Of a stretch of 48,181 nucleotides of DNA, positions 26,583-35,062 are shown piece by piece. A model generated the notes under the pieces. That model was not told where the DNA came from and did not search any database. It was given only the letters and a program-made list of their open reading frames with translations. This DNA is from Tepidiphilus sp. J10. GTDB taxonomy: Bacteria; Pseudomonadota; Gammaproteobacteria; Burkholderiales; Thiobacillaceae. The stretch is taken from positions 1 through 48,181 of the forward strand of contig CAMDHJ010000010.1 of assembly GCA_945897865.1 (NCBI GenBank), in the 5' to 3' direction. Within the stretch, counting starts at the first letter, position 1. Each line of letters starts with the position of its first letter. The translations under genes were made by a program, and so were the position numbers.

Positions 26583-28235
26583 ATGTTCATTTCAACCACG
26601 CGCGCGCTGACACTCGGCCTGATGCTGGTGTATCTGCCTATTTCCAGCAGCCTGGCCAGCACGCCGGCGACAACGCCAACAGCAATGCCAGTTCAGGCTG
26701 CGGCAAAAGCCGCGACCCACTCCACCGCCGACCACAGCAAGTTCGAAGCGCTGAAGAAGTCCTTCGCCAGCGGCCCGGAGGTCACCCAAGCCTGTTTGTC
26801 CTGCCATACCGAAGCCGCCAGGCAGGTACAGAAAACCAAGCACTGGACCTGGGAGTTCATGAACCCGGAAACCAAGCAGCGACTCGGCAAGAAACATGTC
26901 ATCAACAACTTTTGTACCGCCGTACCGTCAAATTACGAGTTCTGCACCGCCTGCCACGTTGGTTATGGCTGGAAGGACGAGAAGTTCGACTTCACCGCGC
27001 AGGAAAACGTCGATTGCCTGGTCTGCCACGACACCACCGGCAGTTACCGCAAACTGCCCGGACTCGCAGGGCATCCGAATTACCAGGACATGGAATATCC
27101 GCCGCACTCGGGCAAAGTGGTGAAAGCGCCCAACCTCGGCGAGGTGGCGCGCAATGTCGGCAAATCCAGCCGCGCCAACTGCGGCGCCTGCCACTTCTAC
27201 GGCGGCGGTGGCGATGCTGTGAAACATGGCGACCTGGACAGCTCGATGAAAAATCCGAGCCAGTATCTCGACGTCCACATGGCGAAGGACGGCCTCAACT
27301 TCACCTGCGGCACCTGCCACGCCACCGCCGGCCATGACGTTCCCGGCAGCCGCTATGCACCGACCGCAAGCGACGAGAAACACGGCGCCCACATGCGCGG
27401 CAAGAAGGACGTCAACCCAGCCACCTGCCAGGCCTGCCACGGCACCCGGCCACACTCGGCGAAGCTCGCCAAACTCAACGACCACGCCGACAAGATCGCC
27501 TGCCAGACCTGCCATATCCCGGAATTCGCGCGTGGCGGCATTCCGACCAAGATGAGCTGGGACTGGTCCACCGCCGGCAAGCTGGACAAGGACGGCAAGC
27601 CGTTCAAGCTGAAGGACAGTGGCGGCCACGATGCCTACGACAGCAAAAAAGGCGACTTCAAATACGAAGACAACGTCATCCCGGAATACATCTGGTTCAA
27701 CGGCAAGGTGAACTACACCCTGCTCGATACCAAACTCGACCCGAGCCAGGTGATCCGCATCAACCACTTCGAGGGCAGCCCGGACGATGGCAAATCGAAA
27801 ATCTGGCCGATCAAGCGTTTCACCGGCAAACAACCGTATGACATGGTCACCAACCAACTGTTGATTCCCCACACCTACGGCAAGGACGACAGTTCATTCT
27901 GGTCCAACTTCAACTGGGACAAGGCGCTAACTACCGGCATGCAAGCTGCCGGCGGCGAATTCAGCGGCAAGTTTGCTTTCGTCGCCACCGAAATGTCCTG
28001 GCCAATCACCCACATGGTGGCGCCGAAAACCGACGCACTCAATTGCCAGCAATGCCACGGCGCCAATGGCCGTCTCGACAAGGTTCCCGGCCTCTACATT
28101 CCCGGCCGCGACGCCAATCCCTGGCTTGACAAGGCCGGCTGGAGCATCGCCCTGCTGACCTTGCTTGGCGTCATCGCGCACGGCGGTTTGCGCTACCTGA
28201 TGGCCGGCAAACGCACACACGGAGAACAAGAATGA
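26583..28235 (+). CDS. Octaheme c-type cytochrome, tetrathionate reductase (OTR) family
   Basis: 550 residues; ATG 26583 has GAGG 7 bases upstream and gives a clean signal peptide (ALTLGLMLVYLPISSSLA). Another in-frame ATG at 26553 overlaps the DUF302 stop. Eight CxxCH haem sites are present: CLSCH, CTACH, CLVCH, CGACH, CGTCH, CQACH, CQTCH and CQQCH, the number found in Shewanella OTR. A C-terminal membrane helix (AGWSIALLTLLGVIAHGGL) anchors it, unlike soluble OTR. Family enzymes reduce tetrathionate, nitrite and hydroxylamine in vitro; the physiological substrate is uncertain. It overlaps a cytochrome b gene (ATGA), which should be its membrane electron partner. Confidence 0.88.
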   Translation: MFISTTRALTLGLMLVYLPISSSLASTPATTPTAMPVQAAAKAATHSTADHSKFEALKKSFASGPEVTQACLSCHTEAARQVQKTKHWTWEFMNPETKQRLGKKHVINNFCTAVPSNYEFCTACHVGYGWKDEKFDFTAQENVDCLVCHDTTGSYRKLPGLAGHPNYQDMEYPPHSGKVVKAPNLGEVARNVGKSSRANCGACHFYGGGGDAVKHGDLDSSMKNPSQYLDVHMAKDGLNFTCGTCHATAGHDVPGSRYAPTASDEKHGAHMRGKKDVNPATCQACHGTRPHSAKLAKLNDHADKIACQTCHIPEFARGGIPTKMSWDWSTAGKLDKDGKPFKLKDSGGHDAYDSKKGDFKYEDNVIPEYIWFNGKVNYTLLDTKLDPSQVIRINHFEGSPDDGKSKIWPIKRFTGKQPYDMVTNQLLIPHTYGKDDSSFWSNFNWDKALTTGMQAAGGEFSGKFAFVATEMSWPITHMVAPKTDALNCQQCHGANGRLDKVPGLYIPGRDANPWLDKAGWSIALLTLLGVIAHGGLRYLMAGKRTHGEQE

Positions 28236-28831
28236 GCGAACGCATCTACGTCTTCAAGCGCTTCGAACGCTTCTGGCACTGGTCGCAGGCGGCGCTGATC
28301 ATTGCGCTGATGATCACCGGCTTCGAAATCCACGGCAGCTACAAACTGCTCGGCTTCGGCAAGGCGGTCGGCATTCATACGATCGCCGCTTGGTCACTGG
28401 TGACCCTGTGGGTATTTGCGATCTTCTGGCACTTCACCACCGGCGAATGGAAGCAATACATCCCGACGCTGGACAAGGTGGACGCGATGATCAAGTACTA
28501 CCTGATGGGCATCTTCACGCACGCGCCACATCCGTTCAAACAGACCGCGCTGAAGAAGCACAACCCACTTCAGCGCCTGGCCTACCTCGGTTTCTGGGTG
28601 TTCATGTCACCGATGATCTGGATCTCCGGCTGGTTCTATCTGTTTTACGCCGACTGGGCGGCCTGGGGCGTCGATCAATATCTGTCACTGGAATGGGTCG
28701 CCTTCCTCCACACTGTCGGCGCCTTCATGATCCTGGCCTTCTTCATCGTCCACATCTACCTGACCACCACCGGCCACACCGTCACCGCGCACATCAAGGC
28801 GATGATTACCGGTTGGGAAGACGTGAAATAA
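28232..28831 (+). CDS. Cytochrome b561-type membrane subunit, partner of the octaheme cytochrome
   Basis: 199 residues, with ATGA coupling to the octaheme gene. Four membrane helices carry His residues in the positions typical of hydrogenase/formate-dehydrogenase cytochrome b: FERFWHWSQA, IHTIAAWSLVTLWVFAIFWHF, LAYLGFWVFMSPMIWISG, and FLHTVGAFMILAFFIVHIYL. These should bind two b haems and link the quinone pool to the periplasmic octaheme protein. Direction (quinol oxidation or quinone reduction) cannot be decided from sequence. Confidence 0.85.
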   Translation: MSERIYVFKRFERFWHWSQAALIIALMITGFEIHGSYKLLGFGKAVGIHTIAAWSLVTLWVFAIFWHFTTGEWKQYIPTLDKVDAMIKYYLMGIFTHAPHPFKQTALKKHNPLQRLAYLGFWVFMSPMIWISGWFYLFYADWAAWGVDQYLSLEWVAFLHTVGAFMILAFFIVHIYLTTTGHTVTAHIKAMITGWEDVK

Positions 28832-28885
28832 TCCCGCAGGTCGCGTTAATGTTCCGGCATCCAATTCAGCCAACCAACGCTATCC

Positions 28886-29914
28886 ATGAACACTGAAACC
28901 TCCCTGCACGGCATGGATCACGACATCCTGCTGGAAACCATCGTCGCCATCACCGAACAACGCGACCAGCATTCGCTTGAGCTCAGCCTGTTCGCCTCGC
29001 TGCGCGAGATGCTGCAACCGATGTGCGGGTTTTTCCTCGACTTGTCCGCCGACGGCAGCACACGAACCCTGATGCCTTCGCGGAACGAGGACATCGTCCT
29101 GCCAGAAAGCGTGATCGAAGTGGCGCGGGAAATGTCCGAATACGACTTCCGCCAGGCGGAAACGCCCGACTTGATTTACATGCTGGCGGTGATCGATACC
29201 GGCAAGAATGGCAGCCGCCGCATCCTGCTGGTCGGCATGCCAAGCTGGAACGAGACCAGCGAGCGCCTGCTGGTTGGCATGGTTCGGGTGTATCAGAACT
29301 TCATGAAGCTGATGAGCGACAGCGAGAAGGACACGCTGACCGGCCTGCAAAACCGCCGCAAGCTCGAATCCTTTCTGGCCTCACGCCTGACCGCCCGCCT
29401 GCATGAACGCCGCGAGGGTGACAAACCCGCCGAAAAACCTGCCGCCGAACGGAATGCGCAAACCCGGGGCGAGTATCTGGCTGTGCTCGATCTGGACAAA
29501 TTCAAGCGGATCAACGACACCTACGGCCATTTGATCGGCGACGAAGTGCTGCTGACTTTCGCCAACATCCTGCGCGCCTCGTTGCGCGACAACGACCGCT
29601 CGTTTCGTTACGGCGGCGAGGAATTCATCGTCGTCCTCAACGAAGTCAGCCCGGAACAGGCTGGCGCAGTTTTGGAACGGCTGCGCGGCAATGTCGAACG
29701 CCACAGCTTCCCACAGGTCGGCCAGGTCACGGTCAGCATCGGCTACACCCTGATCGACCGCCAGGACCTGCCCACCCGCATCATCGAAGAAGCCGACAAG
29801 GCGCTCTATTACGCCAAGGAACACGGCCGCAACCAGGTTCGCGACTACGCTGCGCTGCGCGACGAAGGCGTCGTGGACGACAGCCAGCACGACGGTTCGA
29901 TCGAACTGTTCTGA
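28886..29914 (+). CDS. Diguanylate cyclase, GAF-like sensor plus GGDEF
   Basis: 342 residues, no membrane helix. The N-terminal 150 residues look like a GAF-type sensor (LREMLQPMCGFFLDLSADGS, RILLVGMPSWNETSERLLVG). The GGDEF domain is intact: GGEEF at 243-247, with an inhibitory I-site R234-x2-D237 (RDND) five residues before it and LDLDKFKRINDTYGH upstream. It synthesises c-di-GMP and is probably product-inhibited. It starts 54 bases after the cytochrome b gene and could be part of that transcript, so redox-linked signalling is possible but not shown. Confidence 0.88.
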   Translation: MNTETSLHGMDHDILLETIVAITEQRDQHSLELSLFASLREMLQPMCGFFLDLSADGSTRTLMPSRNEDIVLPESVIEVAREMSEYDFRQAETPDLIYMLAVIDTGKNGSRRILLVGMPSWNETSERLLVGMVRVYQNFMKLMSDSEKDTLTGLQNRRKLESFLASRLTARLHERREGDKPAEKPAAERNAQTRGEYLAVLDLDKFKRINDTYGHLIGDEVLLTFANILRASLRDNDRSFRYGGEEFIVVLNEVSPEQAGAVLERLRGNVERHSFPQVGQVTVSIGYTLIDRQDLPTRIIEEADKALYYAKEHGRNQVRDYAALRDEGVVDDSQHDGSIELF

Positions 29915-29915
29915 G

Positions 29916-29954
29916 GTTTCCAGAGGCTGACGCCTCAAAACACCATCTGGAAAC
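29916..29954. repeat. Inverted repeat between convergent genes
   Basis: GTTTCCAGA (29916-29924) and TCTGGAAAC (29946-29954) are perfect reverse complements. A competing hairpin, GAGGC-TGAC-GCCTC (29923-29936), lies inside. It overlaps the last codons of the sensor kinase. There is no T-run, so a classical terminator is not supported; it may pause or terminate transcription from both sides. Confidence 0.5.
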
Positions 29955-31341
29955 GCGTGCATCCTGCTTTGGAAATCACCCGCATGCTGCCACCGTGCGC
30001 CGTGACGATTGATTTCACGATCGCCAACCCGAGGCCAGCGCCAGCCTCACCATCGCGTTGACGGGAAGCATCAACGCGATAAAACCGATCGAACAGGCGC
30101 GGCAAATGTTCAGGTGCGATATCCACCCCGGGATTCTCGACACTGACGCTCAAATGTCCCTCTGCTGAAGCCAGCCGAACCCAGACCGTATTGCCTTGCG
30201 CGGTATGGCGGATTGCATTCGCCAGCAGATTGCTCAATGCCCGCCGCAACATCAATCGATCGCCGGTCAACGCCGGTGCCTGCGTGTCGCGCAAGTCTTC
30301 CAGCACCAACTTGACACCACGTTCTTCCGCCCAGGCATCGAAATAGTCGAACAACGCCAGCGTTTCACTGCCCAGATCAATCTCGCCATGCCCGGGTTTC
30401 AGCAAGCCATTGTCGGCCTGGGCGAGAAACAGCATGTCGGCAATCATCTGCGCCATGCGTTCATATTCCTCCAGGCTGGAATAGAGGATTTCACGATATT
30501 GTTCACGGCCCGCATCGCCCTCGCGGGCGCCGTTCAGCGCCACCTGGGTCTGGGTCATCAGATTGCTGATCGGCGTGCGCAACTCATGCGCGATGTCGGA
30601 AGAAAACTCTTTCAAGCGCCGGAAACTGTCCTCCAGCCGCGCCAGCATCGCATTGAATGCCGCCACCAGCGTCTCGATCTCGGCCGGCACCTGGCTCTCC
30701 GGCAGGCGTTGGCTGAGGCGACTGGCCTCGATCCGCGCCGCCATCACTGCCACCCGACGCAGCGGGCGCAGGCCGGCGCGGGTGGCGACCCAGCCCAGAC
30801 CGGCTGTCAGCAATGCGGCCAGCGCGGTCAGCATGACCAAAGTGCGACGGAAGTCGCGCATGAAAGCTTCGTGATGGCTGATGTCTTGCGCAATGGCGAT
30901 GCTAAACGGCGGCGCATGCGCCGTTTTCACCCCGGCCAGCACACCCCGATAAGCATGCCGAGCGTCGTCCCAGGCCAGCCATTGCAGCGTATCGCCGGCC
31001 CGCTGCTGCGGGAAACGCACGCTGCCGGAAGTGAACCAAACGCTGCCATCGGCGGCAAAAACCGTGACCTGCAAATGATGATGCCCGACCAGCGCATTTT
31101 CGAGTTGCGCCGGCACCGCAGCCAGCGCGGCGGCGTTGGTCGCGCTACCGATCAGGTTGCGCACCAGGCTCAACTTGCCCTCGATCTCATGCCGATCCAT
31201 CTCGATGAAGTGATTCTCCACCGCGCGTTCCACCACCCAGCCCAGGCCCAGCAGCACACTGACCGCGCTGGCGGCGAACAGCAGCGACAGCCGCGCGGTC
31301 AGCGAAAGAGAATTCAGGTTCAAGTTCGAAATCAAACTCAT
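29935..31341 (-). CDS. CusS-like heavy-metal sensor histidine kinase
   Basis: 468 residues. The N-terminal membrane helix (about 14-36), periplasmic sensor (about 40-165) and second helix (about 168-190) are followed by HAMP (LRPLRRVAVMAARIEAS), a HisKA domain with H252 in SSDIAHELRTPISNLM, and an HATPase domain (LSNLLANAIRHTA, GLGLAIVKSIVTAHGG). The last residues, TRFQMVF, end slightly short of the family norm. The sensor contains HHHL and several His residues that could bind metal. It lies 5 bases after its response regulator and is divergent from the RND efflux operon, the arrangement seen in Cu/Ag/Zn resistance systems. The metal is not determinable. Confidence 0.85.
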   Translation of the reverse strand: MSLISNLNLNSLSLTARLSLLFAASAVSVLLGLGWVVERAVENHFIEMDRHEIEGKLSLVRNLIGSATNAAALAAVPAQLENALVGHHHLQVTVFAADGSVWFTSGSVRFPQQRAGDTLQWLAWDDARHAYRGVLAGVKTAHAPPFSIAIAQDISHHEAFMRDFRRTLVMLTALAALLTAGLGWVATRAGLRPLRRVAVMAARIEASRLSQRLPESQVPAEIETLVAAFNAMLARLEDSFRRLKEFSSDIAHELRTPISNLMTQTQVALNGAREGDAGREQYREILYSSLEEYERMAQMIADMLFLAQADNGLLKPGHGEIDLGSETLALFDYFDAWAEERGVKLVLEDLRDTQAPALTGDRLMLRRALSNLLANAIRHTAQGNTVWVRLASAEGHLSVSVENPGVDIAPEHLPRLFDRFYRVDASRQRDGEAGAGLGLAIVKSIVTAHGGSMRVISKAGCTRFQMVF

Positions 31342-31346
31342 CTAGG

Positions 31347-32042
31347 TTACGTCGCCGGTGCTTCCAGCCGATACCCCATGCCGCGCACGGTCTGGATCAG
31401 CTTCGGCTCGAATCCGTCATCGACCTTGGCGCGCAAGCGGCGCACCGCCACCTCGACCACATTGGTATCGCTGTCGAAGTTCATGTCCCACACCTGGGAA
31501 GCAATCAAGGTGCGCGGCAACACTTCGCCCTGGTGGCGCAGCAGCAACTCCAGCAAGGCAAATTCCTTGGCGGTCAGATCGATCCGCTTACCGGCGCGCA
31601 GGGCGCGGCGGCTGAGCAGATCAAGCTCCAGATCGGCCACCTTCAGCAATGTCGACTCGATACTGCCTTTGCCGCGCCGCAGCAGGCTGCGCACCCGTGC
31701 CAGCAGTTCAATGAATGCGAACGGTTTGACCAGATAATCGTCGGCGCCGAGTTCGAGCCCCCTGACCCGGTCGGCGACCTGATCGCGCGCGGTGAGAAAC
31801 AGCACCGGCATGCTCATGCCGGCGCGCCGCACGCCTTCCAGCACCTGCCAGCCATCCAGGCCGGGCAGCATGACATCGAGGATCAGCAAGTCATAAGCCG
31901 GCTTGCCCGCTTCCATGTTGCAGGCCAGGTGCAACCCATCCCAACCGTCGCGCGCCAGGTCAACGACCATGCCGGCTTCGGTCAGGCCTTGTTTCAGGTA
32001 ATCGCCTGTTTTGGGCTCGTCTTCGACGATCAGAATTTTCAT
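31347..32042 (-). CDS. CusR/CzcR-like OmpR-family response regulator
   Basis: 231 residues beginning [20 protein letters not shown], the stereotyped N-terminus of heavy-metal regulators, so the start is secure. REC has D56 (LILDVMLPG); a five-residue insertion precedes it compared with the usual D51. The C-terminal winged helix ([27 protein letters not shown]) binds DNA. A 16-base palindrome overlaps its start codon and lies upstream of the divergent efflux operon; it is the likely operator. Only 60 bases separate the two divergent coding regions. Function: metal-responsive activation of the czcCBA-type operon and probably of itself. Confidence 0.88.
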   Translation of the reverse strand: MKILIVEDEPKTGDYLKQGLTEAGMVVDLARDGWDGLHLACNMEAGKPAYDLLILDVMLPGLDGWQVLEGVRRAGMSMPVLFLTARDQVADRVRGLELGADDYLVKPFAFIELLARVRSLLRRGKGSIESTLLKVADLELDLLSRRALRAGKRIDLTAKEFALLELLLRHQGEVLPRTLIASQVWDMNFDSDTNVVEVAVRRLRAKVDDGFEPKLIQTVRGMGYRLEAPAT

Positions 32043-32056
32043 TACAGATTTGTAAT
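32041..32056. promoter_or_regulatory. Palindromic operator candidate of the metal response regulator
   Basis: ATTACAGATTTGTAAT is a perfect 6-4-6 palindrome of the sort bound by OmpR-type heavy-metal regulators. It overlaps the first two bases of the regulator ATG (minus strand, 32042-32040). For the + strand operon a weak TTGCGG (32058-32063) and TATGTG (32079-32084) pair lies downstream. The palindrome is directly seen; binding is inferred from context. Confidence 0.6.
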
Positions 32057-32102
32057 CTTGCGGTCAGGATTGAGTTGGTATGTGACCGGCAGGATGGCAG
32101 GC

Positions 32103-33326
32103 ATGAAAACTAGTTACAAGTCGATCCGCCTGTTTGCCTGCCTGCTTGTCTCGCTGCTTGTCGCGCTGTTCGCGTCGCAGGCCAACGCCGGCCTGCTCGC
32201 CGAAGCCCTGGAACAGGCATGGCGACTACACCCCGAAGCCGGGGCGCTGGACGCCCGCGTGGCCGAGGCGAATGCGCGCGCCGAAATTGCCGGCGGCTTG
32301 ACTGCCGGCCCCGCCGCGCTTTCGCTCGGCCATCTCAACGACAGCCTGGGCAGCGGCCGCGGCAAGGAAGAATGGGAAATCGAATTGGCCGCGCCGCTCT
32401 GGTTGCCCGGGCAAAAAACCGCTCAGGTGGATGAAGCTGCAAGCCTGCTCGACGAAACCTCTGCCCGCCGTGCCGCGTTGCGCCTGGAATTGGCTGGCGA
32501 ACTACGCACCGCATGGTGGGAGCTGGCTGCGGCGAAGCAGGCCGAAGCGCTGGCTGCGAGCCGCCTGAGCACGGCGCGCAATCTCGAAATCGAAGTCCAG
32601 CGGCGTTACCGGGTGGGCGATCTGGCTCGGGTAGATTCCAACCAGGCTCGCGGCGAAACCCTGGCCGCGCAGGCCGAAAGCCTGCAAGCGGAAGCCGCCG
32701 CGCGTCAGGCTGAACGTACCTGGCGCGGCCTGACCGGCATGGCTGCGCCATTACAGGTGGAACCCGAAGCGCTCGCTCAATCGAGCCCGACCGCCGAACT
32801 GCATCCCCGCCTGGTCGCACTGGCCGCCAGCGCCCGTCTCGCCAACTCCCGGCTCAAGCTGGCGCAAACCCTGCGCCGCGATGCCCCGGAGATCGCCCTG
32901 CGAGTGCTGCGCGAACGCGGCGACAGCTCGGCAGCCTTCGGCAATGCGGTCGGAGTCAAGTTGACCCTCCTGTTTTCATCCGGCCCGCGCCTGCGTCGCG
33001 ACGCTGCGGCCGCCCTCGCGGACGTGCAACTGGCCACGGCAACACAATTGCAGGCAACGCGGCAACTGGCGCTCGACGTGGAACAGGCCCGGCTCGAACT
33101 CGCCGCAGCGGAACAGCAATGGCAATACGCACAGGAACGCCGCGCCCTCACCGCCGATACGCTGCAACTGGCCGAAAAGAGCTTCAGTCTGGGTGAATCC
33201 GACCTGCCCGGGTTGCTGCGCGCGCGCGCCGCAGCCTACGAGGCGGAAGCGCTGTTCCATCGACAAGAATCAGCGCGCGGCCTGGCGTTGTCGCAACTCA
33301 AACAAGCGCTGGGAGAAATGCCTTGA
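32103..33326 (+). CDS. Outer-membrane efflux factor (CzcC/TolC family)
   Basis: 407 residues from ATG 32103; another ATG nine bases upstream is possible. Signal peptide: SIRLFACLLVSLLVALFASQANA. The mature part has the Ala/Leu/Glu-rich heptads of TolC-type alpha-barrels, with two repeats (LEQAWRLHPEAGALDARVAEANARAE; LVALAASARLANSRLKLAQT). The YRVGDLARVDSNQARGE segment is typical of CzcC. It forms the outer-membrane exit duct for the RND pump encoded downstream. It is translationally coupled to the next gene (TTGA overlap). Confidence 0.85.
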   Translation: MKTSYKSIRLFACLLVSLLVALFASQANAGLLAEALEQAWRLHPEAGALDARVAEANARAEIAGGLTAGPAALSLGHLNDSLGSGRGKEEWEIELAAPLWLPGQKTAQVDEAASLLDETSARRAALRLELAGELRTAWWELAAAKQAEALAASRLSTARNLEIEVQRRYRVGDLARVDSNQARGETLAAQAESLQAEAAARQAERTWRGLTGMAAPLQVEPEALAQSSPTAELHPRLVALAASARLANSRLKLAQTLRRDAPEIALRVLRERGDSSAAFGNAVGVKLTLLFSSGPRLRRDAAAALADVQLATATQLQATRQLALDVEQARLELAAAEQQWQYAQERRALTADTLQLAEKSFSLGESDLPGLLRARAAAYEAEALFHRQESARGLALSQLKQALGEMP

Positions 33327-33871
33327 AGCGAATCCTTAGCCTGGTCGCAACTATTCTGTCGGCCAGCGCACTGAACACCTCGCCCGCCTGGGCGCACGGC
33401 GGCGAGGAGCACAGCCATCCGGAAGAAGCGGCAGCCGTTGCCGCAACCAGTCCGCAAGTGCCACAGACGCCTCGGGCCAGCGCGCAGAGCGAGGAATTCG
33501 AACTGGTCGCGGCCTTGGCGGAGAAGACGTTGGCCGTTTATCTGGATCACTACGCCAGCAATGCGCCGGTGACCGATGCGCGGGTCGAACTGGAAAGCAG
33601 CGCAGTGAAGCTGGTCGCCCGGCAAACCGAACCCGGCGTCTATGGGCTGCCCGGCGAGGCGTTCGCCAAGCCCGGCAAATACCCGCTGGTGTTCTCAATC
33701 GAGACGACCGACAGCGCCGATCTGCTGACCGCGACGTTGACGGTCGCGCAAGCTGCCGCCGAACCTGTCAAACCCGTCGCACAAGCGCCGGACCAGCGAA
33801 TCATCTGGGGCGCAGCCGGCGCGCTGCTGCTGGCCGGGATCGGCGTTGTGCTGTTCAGGAGGCGGACATGA
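33323..33871 (+). CDS. Periplasmic His-rich protein with C-terminal membrane anchor
   Basis: 182 residues from a TTG start that overlaps the previous stop (TTGA) behind GGGAG with 7-base spacing. A signal peptide (ILSLVATILSASALNTSPAWA) is followed immediately by a His/Glu cluster, HGGEEHSHPEE, a likely metal-binding tail. A beta-rich domain of about 90 residues follows, then a Pro/Ala linker and a C-terminal helix (IIWGAAGALLLAGIGVVLF) with RRRT, so it is anchored in the inner membrane facing the periplasm. It sits between czcC- and czcB-type genes and could act as a metal-binding accessory subunit. No named family recognised. Confidence 0.65.
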   Translation: MKRILSLVATILSASALNTSPAWAHGGEEHSHPEEAAAVAATSPQVPQTPRASAQSEEFELVAALAEKTLAVYLDHYASNAPVTDARVELESSAVKLVARQTEPGVYGLPGEAFAKPGKYPLVFSIETTDSADLLTATLTVAQAAAEPVKPVAQAPDQRIIWGAAGALLLAGIGVVLFRRRT

Positions 33872-35046
33872 ACCACGTAGGGTGCGCCATGCGCACCGAT
33901 CCAAGTTCAATGGTGCGCACGGCGCACCCTACGCTTCACCATGCCGTTGCGCTGTTGCTCGCCTTGTTCGCAGGCCAGGCCAGCGCGCACGGCGGCGAAG
34001 ACCACAATCATGACGAGGAACCAGCTGTTGTCGTGACGCAAGTCAATCTCACGGGCATTCCTCAGCGCCTCGCCGATGGCAGCGTCTTCGTGCCAAAACC
34101 GGCGCAACGCCGACTCGGCTTGCGTACCCAACTGGCAGCGACAGAAGCGCTGGCGGTAACGCTGAGCTTCAATGGCACAGTGATCGCCGATCCCAACGCC
34201 AGCGGCCGCGTGCAGGCGATCCAGTCCGGCCGCATCGAACCCGGCCCACGCGGCTTGCCGGTGCTCGGCCAGAAAGTCCGCAAAGGCGAGGTGCTGGCTT
34301 GGCTGAAACCCGTGGCGAGCAGCCTGGAACGCGGCAATCAGCAGGCCTTGCTGGCCGAACTGGAAGCCGCGTTTGCCATCGCTGAACGCCGCGTGCGCCG
34401 GCTTGATCAGCTCGAAGGCGCGGTGCCGCAAAAGGAGATCGAAGCTGCCCGCCTCGAACTGGCCGCGCTGAAAAAACGCCGCGCCGCCATCCGCGCCAGC
34501 CTCGCCGCGCCGGAGCCGCTACATGCGCCGGTGACCGGTGTGATCAGTGCCGCGCAGGCCGTCGCCGGCCAGGTCGTCGAAGCGCGTGATGTGCTGTTCG
34601 AAGTGGTCGATCCGACCCGGCTGGCGATCGAAGCGTTGTCTTATGAAGCTTCACCGATCATTAAATTAAACGATGCCGTCGCGCAGTTTCCCGCTGGCAG
34701 CGTGCCGCTGCATTTCGTTGGTGCAAGCCAGCAACTACGCGAACAAGCCATGCCGGTGCTGTTCCGCGTGGCAAGCTCTAATGCGCCGCTGGCACTCGGC
34801 CAGCCGGTCAAGGTGATCGCAAAAACCGCCAATCGGATCGACGGCATCGCATTGCCGCAAGCCGCGCTGGTCAAGAATGCCGCCGGCGACGACGTGGTCT
34901 GGCTGCATGCCGCTCCCGAATTATTTACACCGCGCGTGGTGAAGTGGACGCCGCTGGATGCCTATCGCGTCGCCGTCGGCAGCGGACTGAAGGACGGCGA
35001 CCGCATCGTCGTCGCAGGTGCCAGCCTGTTGGTGCAGATGCGCTGA
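33868..35046 (+). CDS. RND efflux periplasmic adaptor (CzcB/CusB family)
   Basis: 392 residues. ATG 33868 overlaps the upstream stop (ATGA) and has a perfect AGGAGG 5 bases before it. Residues 4-22 are encoded by a REP-like palindrome, so the N-region of the signal peptide is foreign; an internal ATG at 33910 (M15) would still leave a workable signal. After the signal comes HGGEDHNHDEE, a His-rich metal-binding tail like that of the previous gene. Then come the lipoyl halves (VLGQKVRKGEVLAWLKP and APVTGVISAAQAVAGQVVEARDVLFEV), a coiled-coil hairpin (about 150-215), and the beta-barrel and membrane-proximal domains. It bridges the RND pump and the outer-membrane duct. Confidence 0.85.
   Translation: MNHVGCAMRTDPSSMVRTAHPTLHHAVALLLALFAGQASAHGGEDHNHDEEPAVVVTQVNLTGIPQRLADGSVFVPKPAQRRLGLRTQLAATEALAVTLSFNGTVIADPNASGRVQAIQSGRIEPGPRGLPVLGQKVRKGEVLAWLKPVASSLERGNQQALLAELEAAFAIAERRVRRLDQLEGAVPQKEIEAARLELAALKKRRAAIRASLAAPEPLHAPVTGVISAAQAVAGQVVEARDVLFEVVDPTRLAIEALSYEASPIIKLNDAVAQFPAGSVPLHFVGASQQLREQAMPVLFRVASSNAPLALGQPVKVIAKTANRIDGIALPQAALVKNAAGDDVVWLHAAPELFTPRVVKWTPLDAYRVAVGSGLKDGDRIVVAGASLLVQMR
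33877..33932. repeat. REP-like palindrome inside the adaptor signal sequence
   Basis: Two 21-base arms (33877-33897 and 33912-33932) are reverse complements with one mismatch and flank a 14-base loop. Each arm starts or ends with GTAGGGTGCGC or its complement, a sequence common as dispersed intergenic palindromes in proteobacteria. Here it lies inside the gene, three codons after the start, and stays in frame. Confidence 0.85.
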
Positions 35047-35062
35047 ACCACAAGCACCCGGC

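Noticed and set aside
30196-31737. 513-codon + strand frame opposite the sensor kinase and regulator
   Set aside because: Gln/His/Arg-rich shadow; the minus strand carries complete kinase and REC/winged-helix motifs.
31533-32102. N-terminal extension of the outer-membrane efflux gene to 31533
   Set aside because: It would run antisense through the response regulator; the signal peptide starts at 32103.
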